Shown piece after piece: positions 43,480 through 52,937 of a DNA stretch of 64,000 nucleotides. Position numbers and translations under genes: made by a program. The stretch is from assembly GCF_002177115.1 (NCBI RefSeq), contig NZ_MVAG01000064.1, positions 1 to 64,000 on the forward strand. Direction: 5' to 3'. Source of the DNA: Chryseobacterium mucoviscidosis. GTDB lineage: Bacteria > Bacteroidota > Bacteroidia > Flavobacteriales > Weeksellaceae. The number at the start of each line of letters is the position of its first letter. Within the stretch, counting starts at the first letter, position 1. The notes beneath the pieces are model-generated. The model did no database searches. It saw nothing but the letters and a program-made list of their open reading frames with translations, and had not been told where the DNA came from.

Positions 43480-45432
43480 TTAAAACCTCATCCGTTGAAT
43501 TCTTACCGCATTTAAAATGGCAAGTAACGCCACTCCGACGTCGGCGAAAACGGCTTCCCACATGGTTGCCAAACCTCCTGCTCCGAGAATTAGAACAACC
43601 GCTTTGATCGAAAATGCCAGAATGATATTTTGCCACACAATTTTCTTTGTCTGTTTTCCAATGTTAATGGCCATCGGGATTTTACCCGGCATATCATCCT
43701 GAATGACAACATCTGCTGTTTCAATCGTCGCATCACTTCCCAATCCGCCCATAGCAATTCCGACATCGCTTAACGCAACAACGGGAGCATCATTTACTCC
43801 GTCGCCTACAAAAGCAACGGTTTGATTTTTTGCTTTTATTTCCTTCACTTTATTGACTTTGTCTTCGGGAAGCAGATCTCCGTAAGCGTTCTGAATGCCT
43901 AATGTATCGGCAACGTGTTTCACGACGGAGGATTTATCTCCGCTCAGCATTGTGGTTTTTACTCCTAAAGATTTTAATTTATTGATGGTTAATTGTACAT
44001 CAGTTTTAACAGAATCTGCAATTGTTAAATACCCTATAAATTTGTTGTCATATGCAACAGCAATTAAAGTATAGACGATATTTTCAGTCTGAATATCATA
44101 TCTGATGTTGAATTTATCCATCAGTTTTAAGTTTCCGACCAACAGTTCTTTTCCGTTGATGACTGCTTTTAAACCATAACCTGCGATTTCTTCCACATTT
44201 TCCAACAGAATCGAATGATCGACTTCTCCCACATATTCATGAATAGCCGTTGCTACGGGATGTGAGCTTTTACTTTCCAGAGCATTAACGAGTTTTAAAA
44301 TATCATCTGTATTACATTCATCATTAAAATTAACTTCCTGAACTTTGAATACGCCTTCCGTCATCGTTCCGGTTTTATCCATCACTACATTCTGAACGTT
44401 TGCCAAAATATCTAAGAAATTGCTTCCTTTAAATAAAATTCCGTTTCGGCTTCCCGCTCCGATTCCTCCGAAATATCCCAACGGAATGGAAATCACCAAA
44501 GCACACGGACAGGAGATCACAAGGAAAACCAAGGCTCTGTACAGCCACGCTCTGAACTGGTAATCTTCTACAAATAAATAGGGTATAAATGTGATTCCGA
44601 TGGCAAGAAATACAACAATCGGGGTGTAGATTTTAGCAAATTTCCTGATGAATAATTCGGTGGGAGCTTTTTGAGCAGTCGCATTCTGAACGAGTTCTAA
44701 AATTTTGCTCAGTTTGCTATCTTTGTAAGCGGTGGTTACTTTTACTTCGCTTACTGTATTGAGATTGATCATTCCGGCTAAAACAGTTTCGCCTTTTGTT
44801 TTGGTATCGGGTTTACTTTCTCCGGTTAAAGCAGAAGTGTTGAATGAGGCAGTTTCAGATAATAATTCTCCGTCTAAGCCTAATTTTTCTCCGGATTTTA
44901 ACTGAATGACATCTCCGATGTTTACTTTTTCGGCTTTCATAATCTGAGGTTTTCCGTCTTTTAAAACGGTCACCTCATCGGGACGCTGATCGAGTAAAGA
45001 TTTGATATTGGTTTTGGCTCTTGTTACCGCCATTGCCTGAAAAACCTCGCCAACGGAATAAAAAAGCATGACCGCAACGCCTTCCGGATATTCTCCGATG
45101 GCAAAAGCACCTACGGTGGCGATTCCCATTAAGAAAAACTCGGAAAATACATCTCCGTTTTTTATGCTTTCGAACGCTTCTTTCAAAACCGGAAGACCAA
45201 CCGGAATATAGGCGATGAGATACCAAACCGGACGAATCCAGCCGGAAAACCATTCAGCTTTGATGAAATGATCCAAAGCGATTCCTATTAATAACAATCC
45301 AAAAGAGATGATTGCAGGAAGAAACATCCTGAAAACAGACTGATCTCCCGTCTCATGAGAATGATCGTGGTCGTGACCTTCATGATGATGTTGGTGATCT
45401 TTTTTCGGTTTTGTGCTGCAGCATTCTTCCAT
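43480..45432 (-). CDS. P1B-type heavy-metal ATPase (Zn/Cd type)
   Basis: 650 residues. Exports divalent metal from the cytoplasm. Starts with a Cys/His-rich tail (MEECCSTKPKKDHQHHHEGH) in place of a full HMA domain. Core motifs: TGESKPDTK (actuator), VISCPCALVISIPLG (CPC metal site in membrane helix), DKTGTMTEG (phosphorylated Asp), KSSHPVATAIHEYV (HP locus) and VGDGVNDAPVVALSDVG. CPC plus the His-rich tail favours zinc/cadmium over copper. It follows the Fur-family gene by 44 bases and is probably controlled by it. Confidence 0.93.
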   Translation of the reverse strand: MEECCSTKPKKDHQHHHEGHDHDHSHETGDQSVFRMFLPAIISFGLLLIGIALDHFIKAEWFSGWIRPVWYLIAYIPVGLPVLKEAFESIKNGDVFSEFFLMGIATVGAFAIGEYPEGVAVMLFYSVGEVFQAMAVTRAKTNIKSLLDQRPDEVTVLKDGKPQIMKAEKVNIGDVIQLKSGEKLGLDGELLSETASFNTSALTGESKPDTKTKGETVLAGMINLNTVSEVKVTTAYKDSKLSKILELVQNATAQKAPTELFIRKFAKIYTPIVVFLAIGITFIPYLFVEDYQFRAWLYRALVFLVISCPCALVISIPLGYFGGIGAGSRNGILFKGSNFLDILANVQNVVMDKTGTMTEGVFKVQEVNFNDECNTDDILKLVNALESKSSHPVATAIHEYVGEVDHSILLENVEEIAGYGLKAVINGKELLVGNLKLMDKFNIRYDIQTENIVYTLIAVAYDNKFIGYLTIADSVKTDVQLTINKLKSLGVKTTMLSGDKSSVVKHVADTLGIQNAYGDLLPEDKVNKVKEIKAKNQTVAFVGDGVNDAPVVALSDVGIAMGGLGSDATIETADVVIQDDMPGKIPMAINIGKQTKKIVWQNIILAFSIKAVVLILGAGGLATMWEAVFADVGVALLAILNAVRIQRMRF

Positions 45433-45476
45433 AACTTAAATTTTTATTCAAAATTACAGTCAAAATGCGTGCAATG

Positions 45477-45896
45477 CTATTGCAAACTTTCCAGACAGTT
45501 TTCGCAGATTCCTTTAGCAAAAAGCCTTATTTCGTCGATCCTGAATTGGGTCTGAATGTTTTCGGGAAACGAAATATCTTCTTTACAGGTGGTCTGTTTG
45601 CAGATTTTACAGTAGAAATGAAGATGCCAGTCTTTGTGGGTATGTTCATCGCATCCATCGTGGCAGAGTTTGTATTTTGTTGTCGTATTTTCCTGAATGC
45701 TGTGTACGATTCCTTTTTCTTCAAATGTTTTCAGAGTGCGGTAAATGGTTGTCCGGTCTGCATTTTCAAAATGATTTTCAATTTCTGAAAGAGAAAGGGC
45801 GGCTTCCTGAGAACTCAAAAAATCGTACACCAAAATCCTCATGCTTGTAGGTTTGGTATTTTTATTTATTAATTTATTCTCAATGTCCTTTTTCAT
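45477..45896 (-). CDS. Fur-family metalloregulator (Zur-like)
   Basis: 139 residues. Winged helix with MRILVYDFLSSQEAALSLSEI and DRTTIYRTLKTFEEKGIVH, then the metal-sensing domain with THKDWHLHFYCKICKQTTC and GICENCLESL: the two CxxC pairs form the structural zinc site. The adjacent zinc-type ATPase points to Zur-like zinc control, but Fur-family specificity is not readable from motifs alone. Promoter box 26 bases upstream. Confidence 0.9.
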   Translation of the reverse strand: MKKDIENKLINKNTKPTSMRILVYDFLSSQEAALSLSEIENHFENADRTTIYRTLKTFEEKGIVHSIQENTTTKYKLCHDGCDEHTHKDWHLHFYCKICKQTTCKEDISFPENIQTQFRIDEIRLFAKGICENCLESLQ

Positions 45897-45921
45897 ACGA
45901 TTTTATTTAGCATATCCATTT

Positions 45922-45929
45922 CAAAGTTA
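45922..45929 (-). promoter_or_regulatory. -7 box of the Fur-family gene
   Basis: Minus strand TAACTTTG (45929-45922) matches TAnnTTTG. No clear -33 element. Confidence 0.5.
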
Positions 45930-45991
45930 GTGGTTTTAAAATTTGTTTCTGTGAATGTTCATTCTATTTTAATAAAAAAAGCTAAACAGCA

Positions 45992-46021
45992 AAAAAGAGC
46001 GGTTCATTACAAACCACTCTT
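45992..46021 (-). terminator. Terminator after the surface protein gene
   Basis: AAGAGCGGTT and AACCACTCTT (one mismatch) around CATTACA, with a U run on the minus strand, 32 bases after the stop at 46053. Confidence 0.78.
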
Positions 46022-46052
46022 GAAAAACACACTGCTTCAAAATACTGAAGTG

Positions 46053-47345
46053 TTAGTATAATCTTTGGATCGACAGATAAATTACTCTCATATTATCTGC
46101 TGTACTTGTTGTATTCATATTATCAACTGTTGGGAAATAATAGACTCTGTACCATTTATCATCTAAAGAAAGATCCATTGTAAGAACTTCCTGATGTCCG
46201 CCTTCCCCGCTTCCTGTTGCTCTTGGTGTTGTAGATCCTAAGATATCATTATATCCTACTCCGTAGTAAATTCCGTTATCGAGTTCCATATACGCAGAAG
46301 GAGCAAGGGTAGCTCCTGAACCTGTAGGTGTACTTGGAGCCAAAAGATAATTTGAGGCATTAAAACGGTCTACGTTGGTTAAGGCACTAAACCACAGTTT
46401 CACCGGAGATGAAGATGTATTTACCAGTCTTGGCCACATCGTTACGCTTCCGTTTCCTCCGTTGGAAGCTCCGTTGAACCATGCATCAAGTCTTATTTTT
46501 CCTCCGATAATCGGCAAATCTGTAACAAAAGCACTCATCCAGCCAGAGACATTTGCGGAAAATCCGGCTTTGTAAAATACGAGATCACCGGGAGCCAGCC
46601 CGTCTCCTGCTCCAATTACGGCATTACATGTTTTGCCTCCGATATTTAAAGAAAATGTAGTTGTAATGGGACTTGTTACGGTAGGTGTTCCGGAAACGGT
46701 ATAACTCAGCGTTCCTGAGCCGGAGTTAAAATTTCCTGCGGATAAAGTTGCGGTAAGTCCGTTTACAGGACCTATTGTCTGTGCAGCATAAATTCCTCCG
46801 TTTCCTCCGGTATAAGGGACATTCATTGTGCCGGTATAAGGAACTCCTGTTGTGTATGTACTTGGAGAGAGGGTAATTCCGTTACAGGTAATTGTTCCTA
46901 CTGTTCCGGGCGCTAAAGATCCGTTATTAAAGGTTCTCCACTCTGTTCCGTTCCAAAAAACATAGCCGTTATAGACTAATCCTCCGGTTCCTAAATTGTA
47001 AACCAAGAGTCCTGTTGCCGGAGAAGGGATGGTTGTCTGGTCTGTCTGTGAAGTTAGCGCTGCTTTCGGACCCAAAAAGCCTTTCTTGCTTCCTGAAGCC
47101 AGTCCGTCCACATTCACGTCCAGCAGTGCAGAAGAATTCGGCGAGTTGGTTCCAATCCCAACATTACCAGAAGAGGTTACCACAAAATCATTTGCCTGTT
47201 GTGCAGCCGTAGGATTTCCTGTTGACGGATTGTCTTTTGCTCCGTCTACATGAAAAATACCTTTTGGATTGGATGTATTAATCCCCACTTGGGAATAAAA
47301 AAGATTAAAGGCCACGATGGTCATCGATAAAATAATTTTTCTCAT
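46053..47345 (-). CDS. Secreted surface protein with tail-fibre-like N-terminus
   Basis: 430 residues. Signal peptide MRKIILSMTIVAFNLFYSQ, then VGINTSNPKGIFHVDG and GNVGIGTNSPNSSALLDV, the repeat found in Bacteroidota surface proteins and phage tail fibres. A VYNGYVFWNGTEWRTFNN segment follows, an Ig-like/Gly-Thr-rich middle (TYTTGVPYTGTMNVPYTGG) and a distinct beta-rich C-terminal domain (RLDAWFNGASNGGNGSVTMW). No T9SS sorting domain is evident. Monocistronic; adhesion is a guess from composition. Confidence 0.75.
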   Translation of the reverse strand: MRKIILSMTIVAFNLFYSQVGINTSNPKGIFHVDGAKDNPSTGNPTAAQQANDFVVTSSGNVGIGTNSPNSSALLDVNVDGLASGSKKGFLGPKAALTSQTDQTTIPSPATGLLVYNLGTGGLVYNGYVFWNGTEWRTFNNGSLAPGTVGTITCNGITLSPSTYTTGVPYTGTMNVPYTGGNGGIYAAQTIGPVNGLTATLSAGNFNSGSGTLSYTVSGTPTVTSPITTTFSLNIGGKTCNAVIGAGDGLAPGDLVFYKAGFSANVSGWMSAFVTDLPIIGGKIRLDAWFNGASNGGNGSVTMWPRLVNTSSSPVKLWFSALTNVDRFNASNYLLAPSTPTGSGATLAPSAYMELDNGIYYGVGYNDILGSTTPRATGSGEGGHQEVLTMDLSLDDKWYRVYYFPTVDNMNTTSTADNMRVIYLSIQRLY

Positions 47346-47825
47346 AAGAATGTTTTTTTAAGGGATTTTGAAAAAGACTTTTTAAAAACTCATTTTCAGT
47401 TTTGCTTCATTTGTTGTTTTTAGAATTTATAGACTCTGATTGATCTGTTTATTTTTTTATGCAGATTAAATATTCTTTATATACTGACTTTATGAAAAAT
47501 CGGAATGACGTGTTTAATTAATATTCATTATCAATTTATTTTCTCTAATTTTGAACTCTATTGTTCTTTTTGTTTGTAATAAATAAAAAGATCTTCATCA
47601 CCTTGTCACAAAAATGCCCTATTCTTAGAAGCATTGATCTTGTACATTTTTTAGTTAAAAATTGTTTTGCAAAGTTATTTCCTCTGATAAATCAAAAAAA
47701 GAGCTATGCAAATCATAATTCTGAAAATGATTTACAATGATTATATTTGCTTACATATCAATACTTTAAAAAAGTCATTTATTGAAAATGCCTGCTTAAA
47801 CTTGTAAAAATGAAGTAAAATACAA
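47346..47825. other. 480-base AT-rich intergenic region
   Basis: Separates the divergent surface protein and AraC-type regulator genes. I find no coding frame with a family signature and no RNA gene; the only clear element is the -7 box at 47742-47749. The upstream part likely holds the surface protein promoter, but I could not place it. Confidence 0.5.
47742..47749 (+). promoter_or_regulatory. -7 box of the AraC-type regulator
   Basis: TATATTTG matches TAnnTTTG, 76 bases before the ATG at 47826, implying a leader of about 70 bases. Confidence 0.55.
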
Positions 47826-48809
47826 ATGAGTACAAAATTTGAACAAATTGAAAAACTGAAACAGGAACTCATGGACAGGTATGTGATTCTCATGCTTGCC
47901 ATTTTAGCTTTTTATATTTTTATCTTTACATTTTATACTTATGATAATTTTCTTATCTGGTATTTGGGATCGGCATTATTTTTTCTGGGATACACTTATT
48001 TTCTGATGAGAGGAAGATTTAAACAATCTACAATTGTTCATCTTCATCTTTTAATTGCGCCTCTTTTCAATATTTATATTGTACTGGCATTTTGGGATTA
48101 TTCTGTGGTAAGTTTTTGCTGGTATCTGCCAATTCCTATCGGAGCCTACATTTTCTTTTCAAAAAAAGAGGTTTTTCTTTACACGCTTTATACCGTACTT
48201 ATTATTTTAGCCTGTTATTTTATTACCGCAAATTTCAATCTGGAATTTCCTGAACGTACCCAGAAAACGGTTTTGTTCACAGATATTATCATCATTATTT
48301 CTAATATTTTAGTGGTTACGCTGCTTATTTATTATAAAGACAAAATAAGAAGGCTGGAAATTCTTTCGGAATTTGAGAAAACAGAAAAGATAATAATTGC
48401 AGAGGATAAAAAAACAGCGGATATCTCTGCCGAAAGTACTGCCGAAAACATAGAGAGTATGGAAAAACTTTTTTCCAGAATTGAAATTTCCATGAATGAA
48501 AAACTGTTATTTAAGGATATGAAATTCAACCTTTCTGCTTTGAGTGTTGCATTGGAAGTTAACAGCAGTTATATTTCAAAAGCAATCCGTTACAAAGGGT
48601 ATCCTAATTTTAACAGTTATCTGAATACGTGCAGGGTAAATTATGTGAAAAAACTATTCACCGAAATCGATTTTCAGAAAGCAACGTTAATGTATTTGTA
48701 CACGGAAGCCGGTTTTTCGAACCAGTCGACTTTTAACCGTGCTTTTAAACAGATTGAAGGGATAACGCCTTCGGAATATTTCCAGAAACATCTTAAAAAT
48801 ACCATTTAA
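47826..48809 (+). CDS. Membrane-bound AraC-family transcriptional regulator
   Basis: 327 residues. About six hydrophobic helices fill residues 18-175 (YVILMLAILAFYIFIFTFY, FLIWYLGSALFFLGYTYFL, TVLFTDIIIIISNILVVTLL), then a charged linker and an AraC-type double HTH (about 230-325: FNLSALSVALEVNSSYISKA, EAGFSNQSTFNRAFKQIEG, PSEYFQKHL). Membrane AraC proteins are common in Flavobacteriia, but their signals are mostly unknown. No cognate target gene is obvious beside it. Confidence 0.9.
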   Translation: MSTKFEQIEKLKQELMDRYVILMLAILAFYIFIFTFYTYDNFLIWYLGSALFFLGYTYFLMRGRFKQSTIVHLHLLIAPLFNIYIVLAFWDYSVVSFCWYLPIPIGAYIFFSKKEVFLYTLYTVLIILACYFITANFNLEFPERTQKTVLFTDIIIIISNILVVTLLIYYKDKIRRLEILSEFEKTEKIIIAEDKKTADISAESTAENIESMEKLFSRIEISMNEKLLFKDMKFNLSALSVALEVNSSYISKAIRYKGYPNFNSYLNTCRVNYVKKLFTEIDFQKATLMYLYTEAGFSNQSTFNRAFKQIEGITPSEYFQKHLKNTI

Positions 48810-48836
48810 TTGTGTTTTTAAAATGTGCTATCTTTG
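48810..48836 (+). promoter_or_regulatory. aroQ promoter
   Basis: TTG (48810-48812) and TATCTTTG (48829-48836), 16 bases apart. It overlaps the longest aroQ frame, so the ATG at 48852 is the real start. Confidence 0.65.
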
Positions 48837-48851
48837 AATAAATTATTTTCA

Positions 48852-49259
48852 ATGAAAATTCTTATCGTGAATGGTCCCAATCTGAATTTATTAGGAACCC
48901 GAGAGCCAGAAATTTACGGAACAGTTTCCATGGAGGATTATCTGGATCGTCTCAGAGCCGATTTTCCTTCGCATAAACTGGAATATTATCAGTCTAATAT
49001 CGAGGGTGAAATTATCAACCAGCTTCAGAAAGATGAATTTGATGCCCTGATTATTAATCCGGGAGCTTTTACGCATTATTCTTATGCTATTGCCGACTGT
49101 TTAAAGAATATCCGAAAACCAAAAGTTGAGGTTCACATCAGCAATATTTACAAAAGAGAAGAATTCCGCCAGAAATCTGTAACTGCGGCAAATACGGATG
49201 CTGTTTTATCCGGTTTCGGGATGGAAGGCTACAGACTGGCTGTTTTAAGTCTGAAATAA
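48852..49259 (+). CDS. aroQ: 3-dehydroquinate dehydratase, type II
   Basis: 135 residues starting MKILIVNGPNLNLLGTREPE. Third step of the shikimate pathway. Motifs: catalytic Tyr within PEIYGTVSM, flexible Arg in TREPEIYG, EYYQSNIEGEIINQL, IINPGAFTHYSYAI and VEVHISNIYKREEFRQKS (catalytic His). Length is normal for the dodecameric type II enzyme. The frame from 48825 would start inside the promoter. Confidence 0.96.
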   Translation: MKILIVNGPNLNLLGTREPEIYGTVSMEDYLDRLRADFPSHKLEYYQSNIEGEIINQLQKDEFDALIINPGAFTHYSYAIADCLKNIRKPKVEVHISNIYKREEFRQKSVTAANTDAVLSGFGMEGYRLAVLSLK

Positions 49260-49289
49260 TTTCCCTAGAAATTTTCAGGAATACAAATA

Positions 49290-49323
49290 AAAAAATCCTC
49301 ATCGCACGATGAGGATTTCTATT
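49290..49323. terminator. Bidirectional terminator between aroQ and pckA
   Basis: AAATCCTCATCG (49293-49304) and CGATGAGGATTT (49307-49318), a perfect 12-base stem with A/T flanks on both sides. Confidence 0.88.
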
Positions 49324-49324
49324 T

Positions 49325-50944
49325 TTAGTTGGTTGTCTGCTCCTGTAACTGAGGACCGGAAGGAATTAATTTTTTACCTTCTTCGGTATTGCAGTACTGC
49401 TCAAAGTTTTTAATATATCTTGAAGCTAAGTCTTTTGCTTTTTCTTCCCATTCAGAAGCATCATTATACGTATTTCTAGGATCTAAGATTCCTTCTGAAA
49501 CATTTGGCAATGCGGTAGGAACTTCCAGATTTATGATCGGAATTCTTGTTTTCGGAGCATTTTCGATAGATCCGTCGATGATCGCATCGATAATAGCTCT
49601 TGTATCTTTCAGAGAAATTCTCTTTCCTGTTCCGTTCCATCCTGTGTTTACCAGATATGCTTTTGCACCGTGTTCTTTCATTTTCCCGATTAATGTTTTA
49701 GAGTACATTGTTGGGTGCAATGTTAAGAAAGCTTCCCCGAATGCAGGAGAGAAAGACGGTTCCGGAGAGATAATTCCTCTTTCAGTTCCCGCTAATTTCG
49801 ATGTATACCCGCAAAGGAAGTGGTATTGTGCCTGATCTTCATCCAAAATAGAAACCGGAGGCAATACTCCGAAAGCATCTGCTGAAAGATAAACGATCTT
49901 TTTTGCGTGTCCTGCTTTTGAAGGCAGAACAATTTTATTGATATGATAAATAGGATAAGAAACTCTTGTATTTTCTGTGATTGATCCGTCTGTATAATCT
50001 GAAACTCCGTTGTTTACCACCACGTTTTCCAAAAGCGCATCTCTTTTAATGGCTCTGAAAATATCCGGTTCTTTTTCTTCCGAAAGATCGATTACTTTTG
50101 CATAGCAACCTCCTTCATAGTTGAACACTCCGTTGTTATCCCAACCGTGTTCGTCGTCTCCGATCAGATATCTTTTAGGATCTGCAGACAAAGTTGTTTT
50201 TCCTGTTCCTGAAAGTCCGAAGAAAAGAGCTACGTCTCCTTCTTCTCCAACATTTGCAGAACAGTGCATTGAAGCCATTCCTTTTAGCGGAAGGTAATAG
50301 TTCATCATTGCGAACATTCCTTTTTTCATCTCTCCGCCGTACCATGTTCCTCCGATGATCTGAAGTTTTTCAGTAAGGTTGAACATCACGAAGTTTTCAG
50401 AATTCAGTTCCTGTGCTTCCCAGTTTGGATTCGTTGTTTTAGAACCATTGATTACGGTAAAATCCGGCTCACCAAAGTTTTCCAGCTCATAATGAGAAGG
50501 ACGGATAAACATATTGGTAACGAAATGTGCCTGCCACGCTACTTCAACGATGAACCTCACTTTTAGTCTCGTATCTGCATTGGTTCCGCAGAAAGCATCT
50601 ACTACATAAATTTTCTTTGCAGCAGCAAGTTGGTTCAGCACTAAATCTTTACAAGACGCAAAAATTTCCGGAGTAGTCGGCAAGTTTACTTTTCCGTCCC
50701 AGAAAATCGTTTCTCTTGTAACATCATCCTGAACTATGTACCTGTCTTTAGGAGAACGACCTGTGAAAATTCCTGTTTTTACTGATACTGCACCAGATTC
50801 CGTAAGCTCAGCTTTCTCAAAGCCCTGATTTTCAGGAGAAACTTCAGCCTGATACAATTCTTCGTAAGACGGATTGTACACTACTTCGTAATTTCCTTTA
50901 ATCCCTAATTTTTCTAAATCTTGGATGATTTTAGCGTGTTTCAT
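49325..50944 (-). CDS. pckA: Phosphoenolpyruvate carboxykinase (ATP)
   Basis: 539 residues. Converts oxaloacetate to PEP in gluconeogenesis. Signatures: [31 protein letters not shown] with the kinase loop [36 protein letters not shown] and [11 protein letters not shown]. Together with glpDK it supports growth on non-sugar carbon. Monocistronic, with a -7 box upstream and a shared terminator. Confidence 0.98.
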   Translation of the reverse strand: MKHAKIIQDLEKLGIKGNYEVVYNPSYEELYQAEVSPENQGFEKAELTESGAVSVKTGIFTGRSPKDRYIVQDDVTRETIFWDGKVNLPTTPEIFASCKDLVLNQLAAAKKIYVVDAFCGTNADTRLKVRFIVEVAWQAHFVTNMFIRPSHYELENFGEPDFTVINGSKTTNPNWEAQELNSENFVMFNLTEKLQIIGGTWYGGEMKKGMFAMMNYYLPLKGMASMHCSANVGEEGDVALFFGLSGTGKTTLSADPKRYLIGDDEHGWDNNGVFNYEGGCYAKVIDLSEEKEPDIFRAIKRDALLENVVVNNGVSDYTDGSITENTRVSYPIYHINKIVLPSKAGHAKKIVYLSADAFGVLPPVSILDEDQAQYHFLCGYTSKLAGTERGIISPEPSFSPAFGEAFLTLHPTMYSKTLIGKMKEHGAKAYLVNTGWNGTGKRISLKDTRAIIDAIIDGSIENAPKTRIPIINLEVPTALPNVSEGILDPRNTYNDASEWEEKAKDLASRYIKNFEQYCNTEEGKKLIPSGPQLQEQTTN

Positions 50945-50979
50945 TTTACTTATATTTTCTATTTCTTTTTTGGGTATAA

Positions 50980-50987
50980 CAAAATTA
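50980..50987 (-). promoter_or_regulatory. -7 box of pckA
   Basis: Minus strand TAATTTTG (50987-50980), 36 bases before the ATG. No clear TTG at the expected distance. Confidence 0.5.
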
Positions 50988-51074
50988 AATATTAATTAAT
51001 TGTTAAAGGTGGTTAAATATAATGATATAAGTCAGAATGACAAATAAAAAATAAACCTTGTAAAAAATTGAAAA

Positions 51075-51977
51075 TCAAGCAATTATTTCACACCATTCGA
51101 AAATTGTGTGAAAACCTTTTCCCCAAAAATAGTCCTTAAAGCCATCAAATTTTGAGCTCATTACAAAATCTCCTCCCCAAGCTCCCAAACTTTTGACAAA
51201 AATAGGGCAATCTGGAAAAAATTTAGCCTTAACTGTAGGAATTTCAAGAAAATTCGATATTTTTTGCTCATGAATCAACATTAGTTCAGAAAAATTTTCC
51301 AATTCATTGCATAGTAAAATATTTCTTGTAATATCCGAAAATTCATCAACCCTTTTTTGGGACCTGGTTTTAGACTTGTAAAAACTGATTCCTTCACGGC
51401 TGTCCTGTTTTTGATTTAAGTGAATAAAAATCAATTCATCTTTAAAAGAAGGATTAAAATTTATCTTTTCATATTTAATTTCAGGAACACTTTGATACAG
51501 CACTGCCGATTTCTCTTTTGCCACAGCAATATCGTATCCGCTTCCGCCCAGACTTATCTTATTCAAATAAAATGGATCGATCTCCGCCCACTCCGCAAGA
51601 TTGGTCATTAAAGTTGAACTGCTTCCTAAACCGTAATCTGCAGGAAACTGAAGGTTGGTTTTTAAATGGTAAGTAAAGTTATTTTTGAATGTAGTTGTAG
51701 AAAGTGACTGAACATTTTTTAATGTCCTTAAAATAAATTCAGCACTTGCCGGAATATTGGTTTCTAAAATCTGCCAGTTCTGGTAATCGATGACAGCTTT
51801 CAGCCATAATTTATTCTGATGATAGGCTTCCCAGAAAATGAGAGATTTTTCATCGTGAATTTCTTCAAAAGAAAACTCTTGTCCCAGCTTGGTAGGTACC
51901 GCTAAGACAAGAGCTCCGTCCATTGCGAAATATTCTGAAGTAAGCATCAGCTTTCCCGGTGAAAATATCTCGCCCAT
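51075..51977 (-). CDS. GYDIA-family GHMP kinase
   Basis: 300 residues. GHMP-fold kinase: SPGKLMLTSEYFAMDGALVL near the start, FPADYGLGSSSTLMTNLAEW (phosphate-binding loop) and SLGGSGYDIAVAKEKSAVLY with the GYDIA motif that names this family. Related to mevalonate-pathway kinases; an isoprenoid role is likely but the exact substrate is unknown. It lies 14 bases after fabD on the same strand. Confidence 0.88.
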   Translation of the reverse strand: MGEIFSPGKLMLTSEYFAMDGALVLAVPTKLGQEFSFEEIHDEKSLIFWEAYHQNKLWLKAVIDYQNWQILETNIPASAEFILRTLKNVQSLSTTTFKNNFTYHLKTNLQFPADYGLGSSSTLMTNLAEWAEIDPFYLNKISLGGSGYDIAVAKEKSAVLYQSVPEIKYEKINFNPSFKDELIFIHLNQKQDSREGISFYKSKTRSQKRVDEFSDITRNILLCNELENFSELMLIHEQKISNFLEIPTVKAKFFPDCPIFVKSLGAWGGDFVMSSKFDGFKDYFWGKGFHTIFEWCEIIA

Positions 51978-51991
51978 GATTTTTTTATTAA

Positions 51992-52867
51992 TTAGATTGC
52001 TGAAGCTACATCTACAGAAGAATCAATTTTTTTGATGAGTCCCTGTAATGTTTTTCCCGGTCCTACTTCCACGAAGTTATTGGCACCGTCTTTAATCATA
52101 TTCTGAACAGACTGCGTCCATTTTACAGGACCTGTAAGCTGTGCAATTAGGTTTTTCTTAATTTCTTCAGGATCAGAAACTGCGGTGGTGGTAATATTCT
52201 GGTATACCGGAATGGTTGCTTTTCTGAATTTTGTTTTTTCTATTGCCGCAGCCAATCTTTCCTGCGCCGGCTGCATCAATGGAGAATGGAATGCTCCGTT
52301 TACAGGCAATAATAAGGCTCTTTTTGCTCCTGCTTCTTTCAGCTTTGCACAAGCTTCTTCTACAGACGCTGTTTCGCCGGAAATAACCAACTGTCCCGGA
52401 CAGTTATAATTTGCGGGAACAACAACTCCGCTGATTGCTGCACAGATTTCTTCCACTTTAGCATCTTCCAGTCCTAAAATAGCTGCCATAGAACTTGGAT
52501 TGGCATCACAGGCTTCCTGCATTGCTTTTGCTCTTTCGGAAACCAGTTTCAGACCGTCGTCAAAAGATAAAACTCCATTGGCAACCAATGCTGAAAATTC
52601 TCCTAAAGAATGTCCTGCAACCATTTCAGCTCCAAGACCGTTTACTGCTTTCAGGGCAGCAACCGAGTGGATAAAAATTGAAGGCTGGGTAACCTCCGTT
52701 TTTTTAAGATCTTCATCCGTTCCTCTGAACATCATCGAAAGGATATCAAACCCTAAAATTTCGTTGGCAGATTCCATCAGATCTTTGATGTCTTTTCTAG
52801 AATCGTATAATTCTTTTCCCATTCCTACGAACTGAGAACCCTGCCCTGGAAATACAAGTGCTTTCAT
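51992..52867 (-). CDS. fabD: Malonyl-CoA:ACP transacylase
   Basis: 291 residues. Loads malonate onto acyl carrier protein for fatty acid synthesis. Motifs: FPGQGSQFVGMGKEL, EVTQPSIFIHSVAAL, MVAGHSLGEFSALVA with nucleophile Ser87, and VNGAFHSPLM with the catalytic His. Full length. Followed by the GYDIA kinase in the same direction. Confidence 0.97.
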   Translation of the reverse strand: MKALVFPGQGSQFVGMGKELYDSRKDIKDLMESANEILGFDILSMMFRGTDEDLKKTEVTQPSIFIHSVAALKAVNGLGAEMVAGHSLGEFSALVANGVLSFDDGLKLVSERAKAMQEACDANPSSMAAILGLEDAKVEEICAAISGVVVPANYNCPGQLVISGETASVEEACAKLKEAGAKRALLLPVNGAFHSPLMQPAQERLAAAIEKTKFRKATIPVYQNITTTAVSDPEEIKKNLIAQLTGPVKWTQSVQNMIKDGANNFVEVGPGKTLQGLIKKIDSSVDVASAI

Positions 52868-52888
52868 GTATTAATTTAAAATATTATG

Positions 52889-52896
52889 CAAATATA
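52889..52896 (-). promoter_or_regulatory. -7 box of fabD
   Basis: Minus strand TATATTTG (52896-52889), 21 bases before the ATG. Confidence 0.6.
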
Positions 52897-52937
52897 ATTA
52901 TAATGTTAACAATATTCTTTAAAACACAATCAAATGA

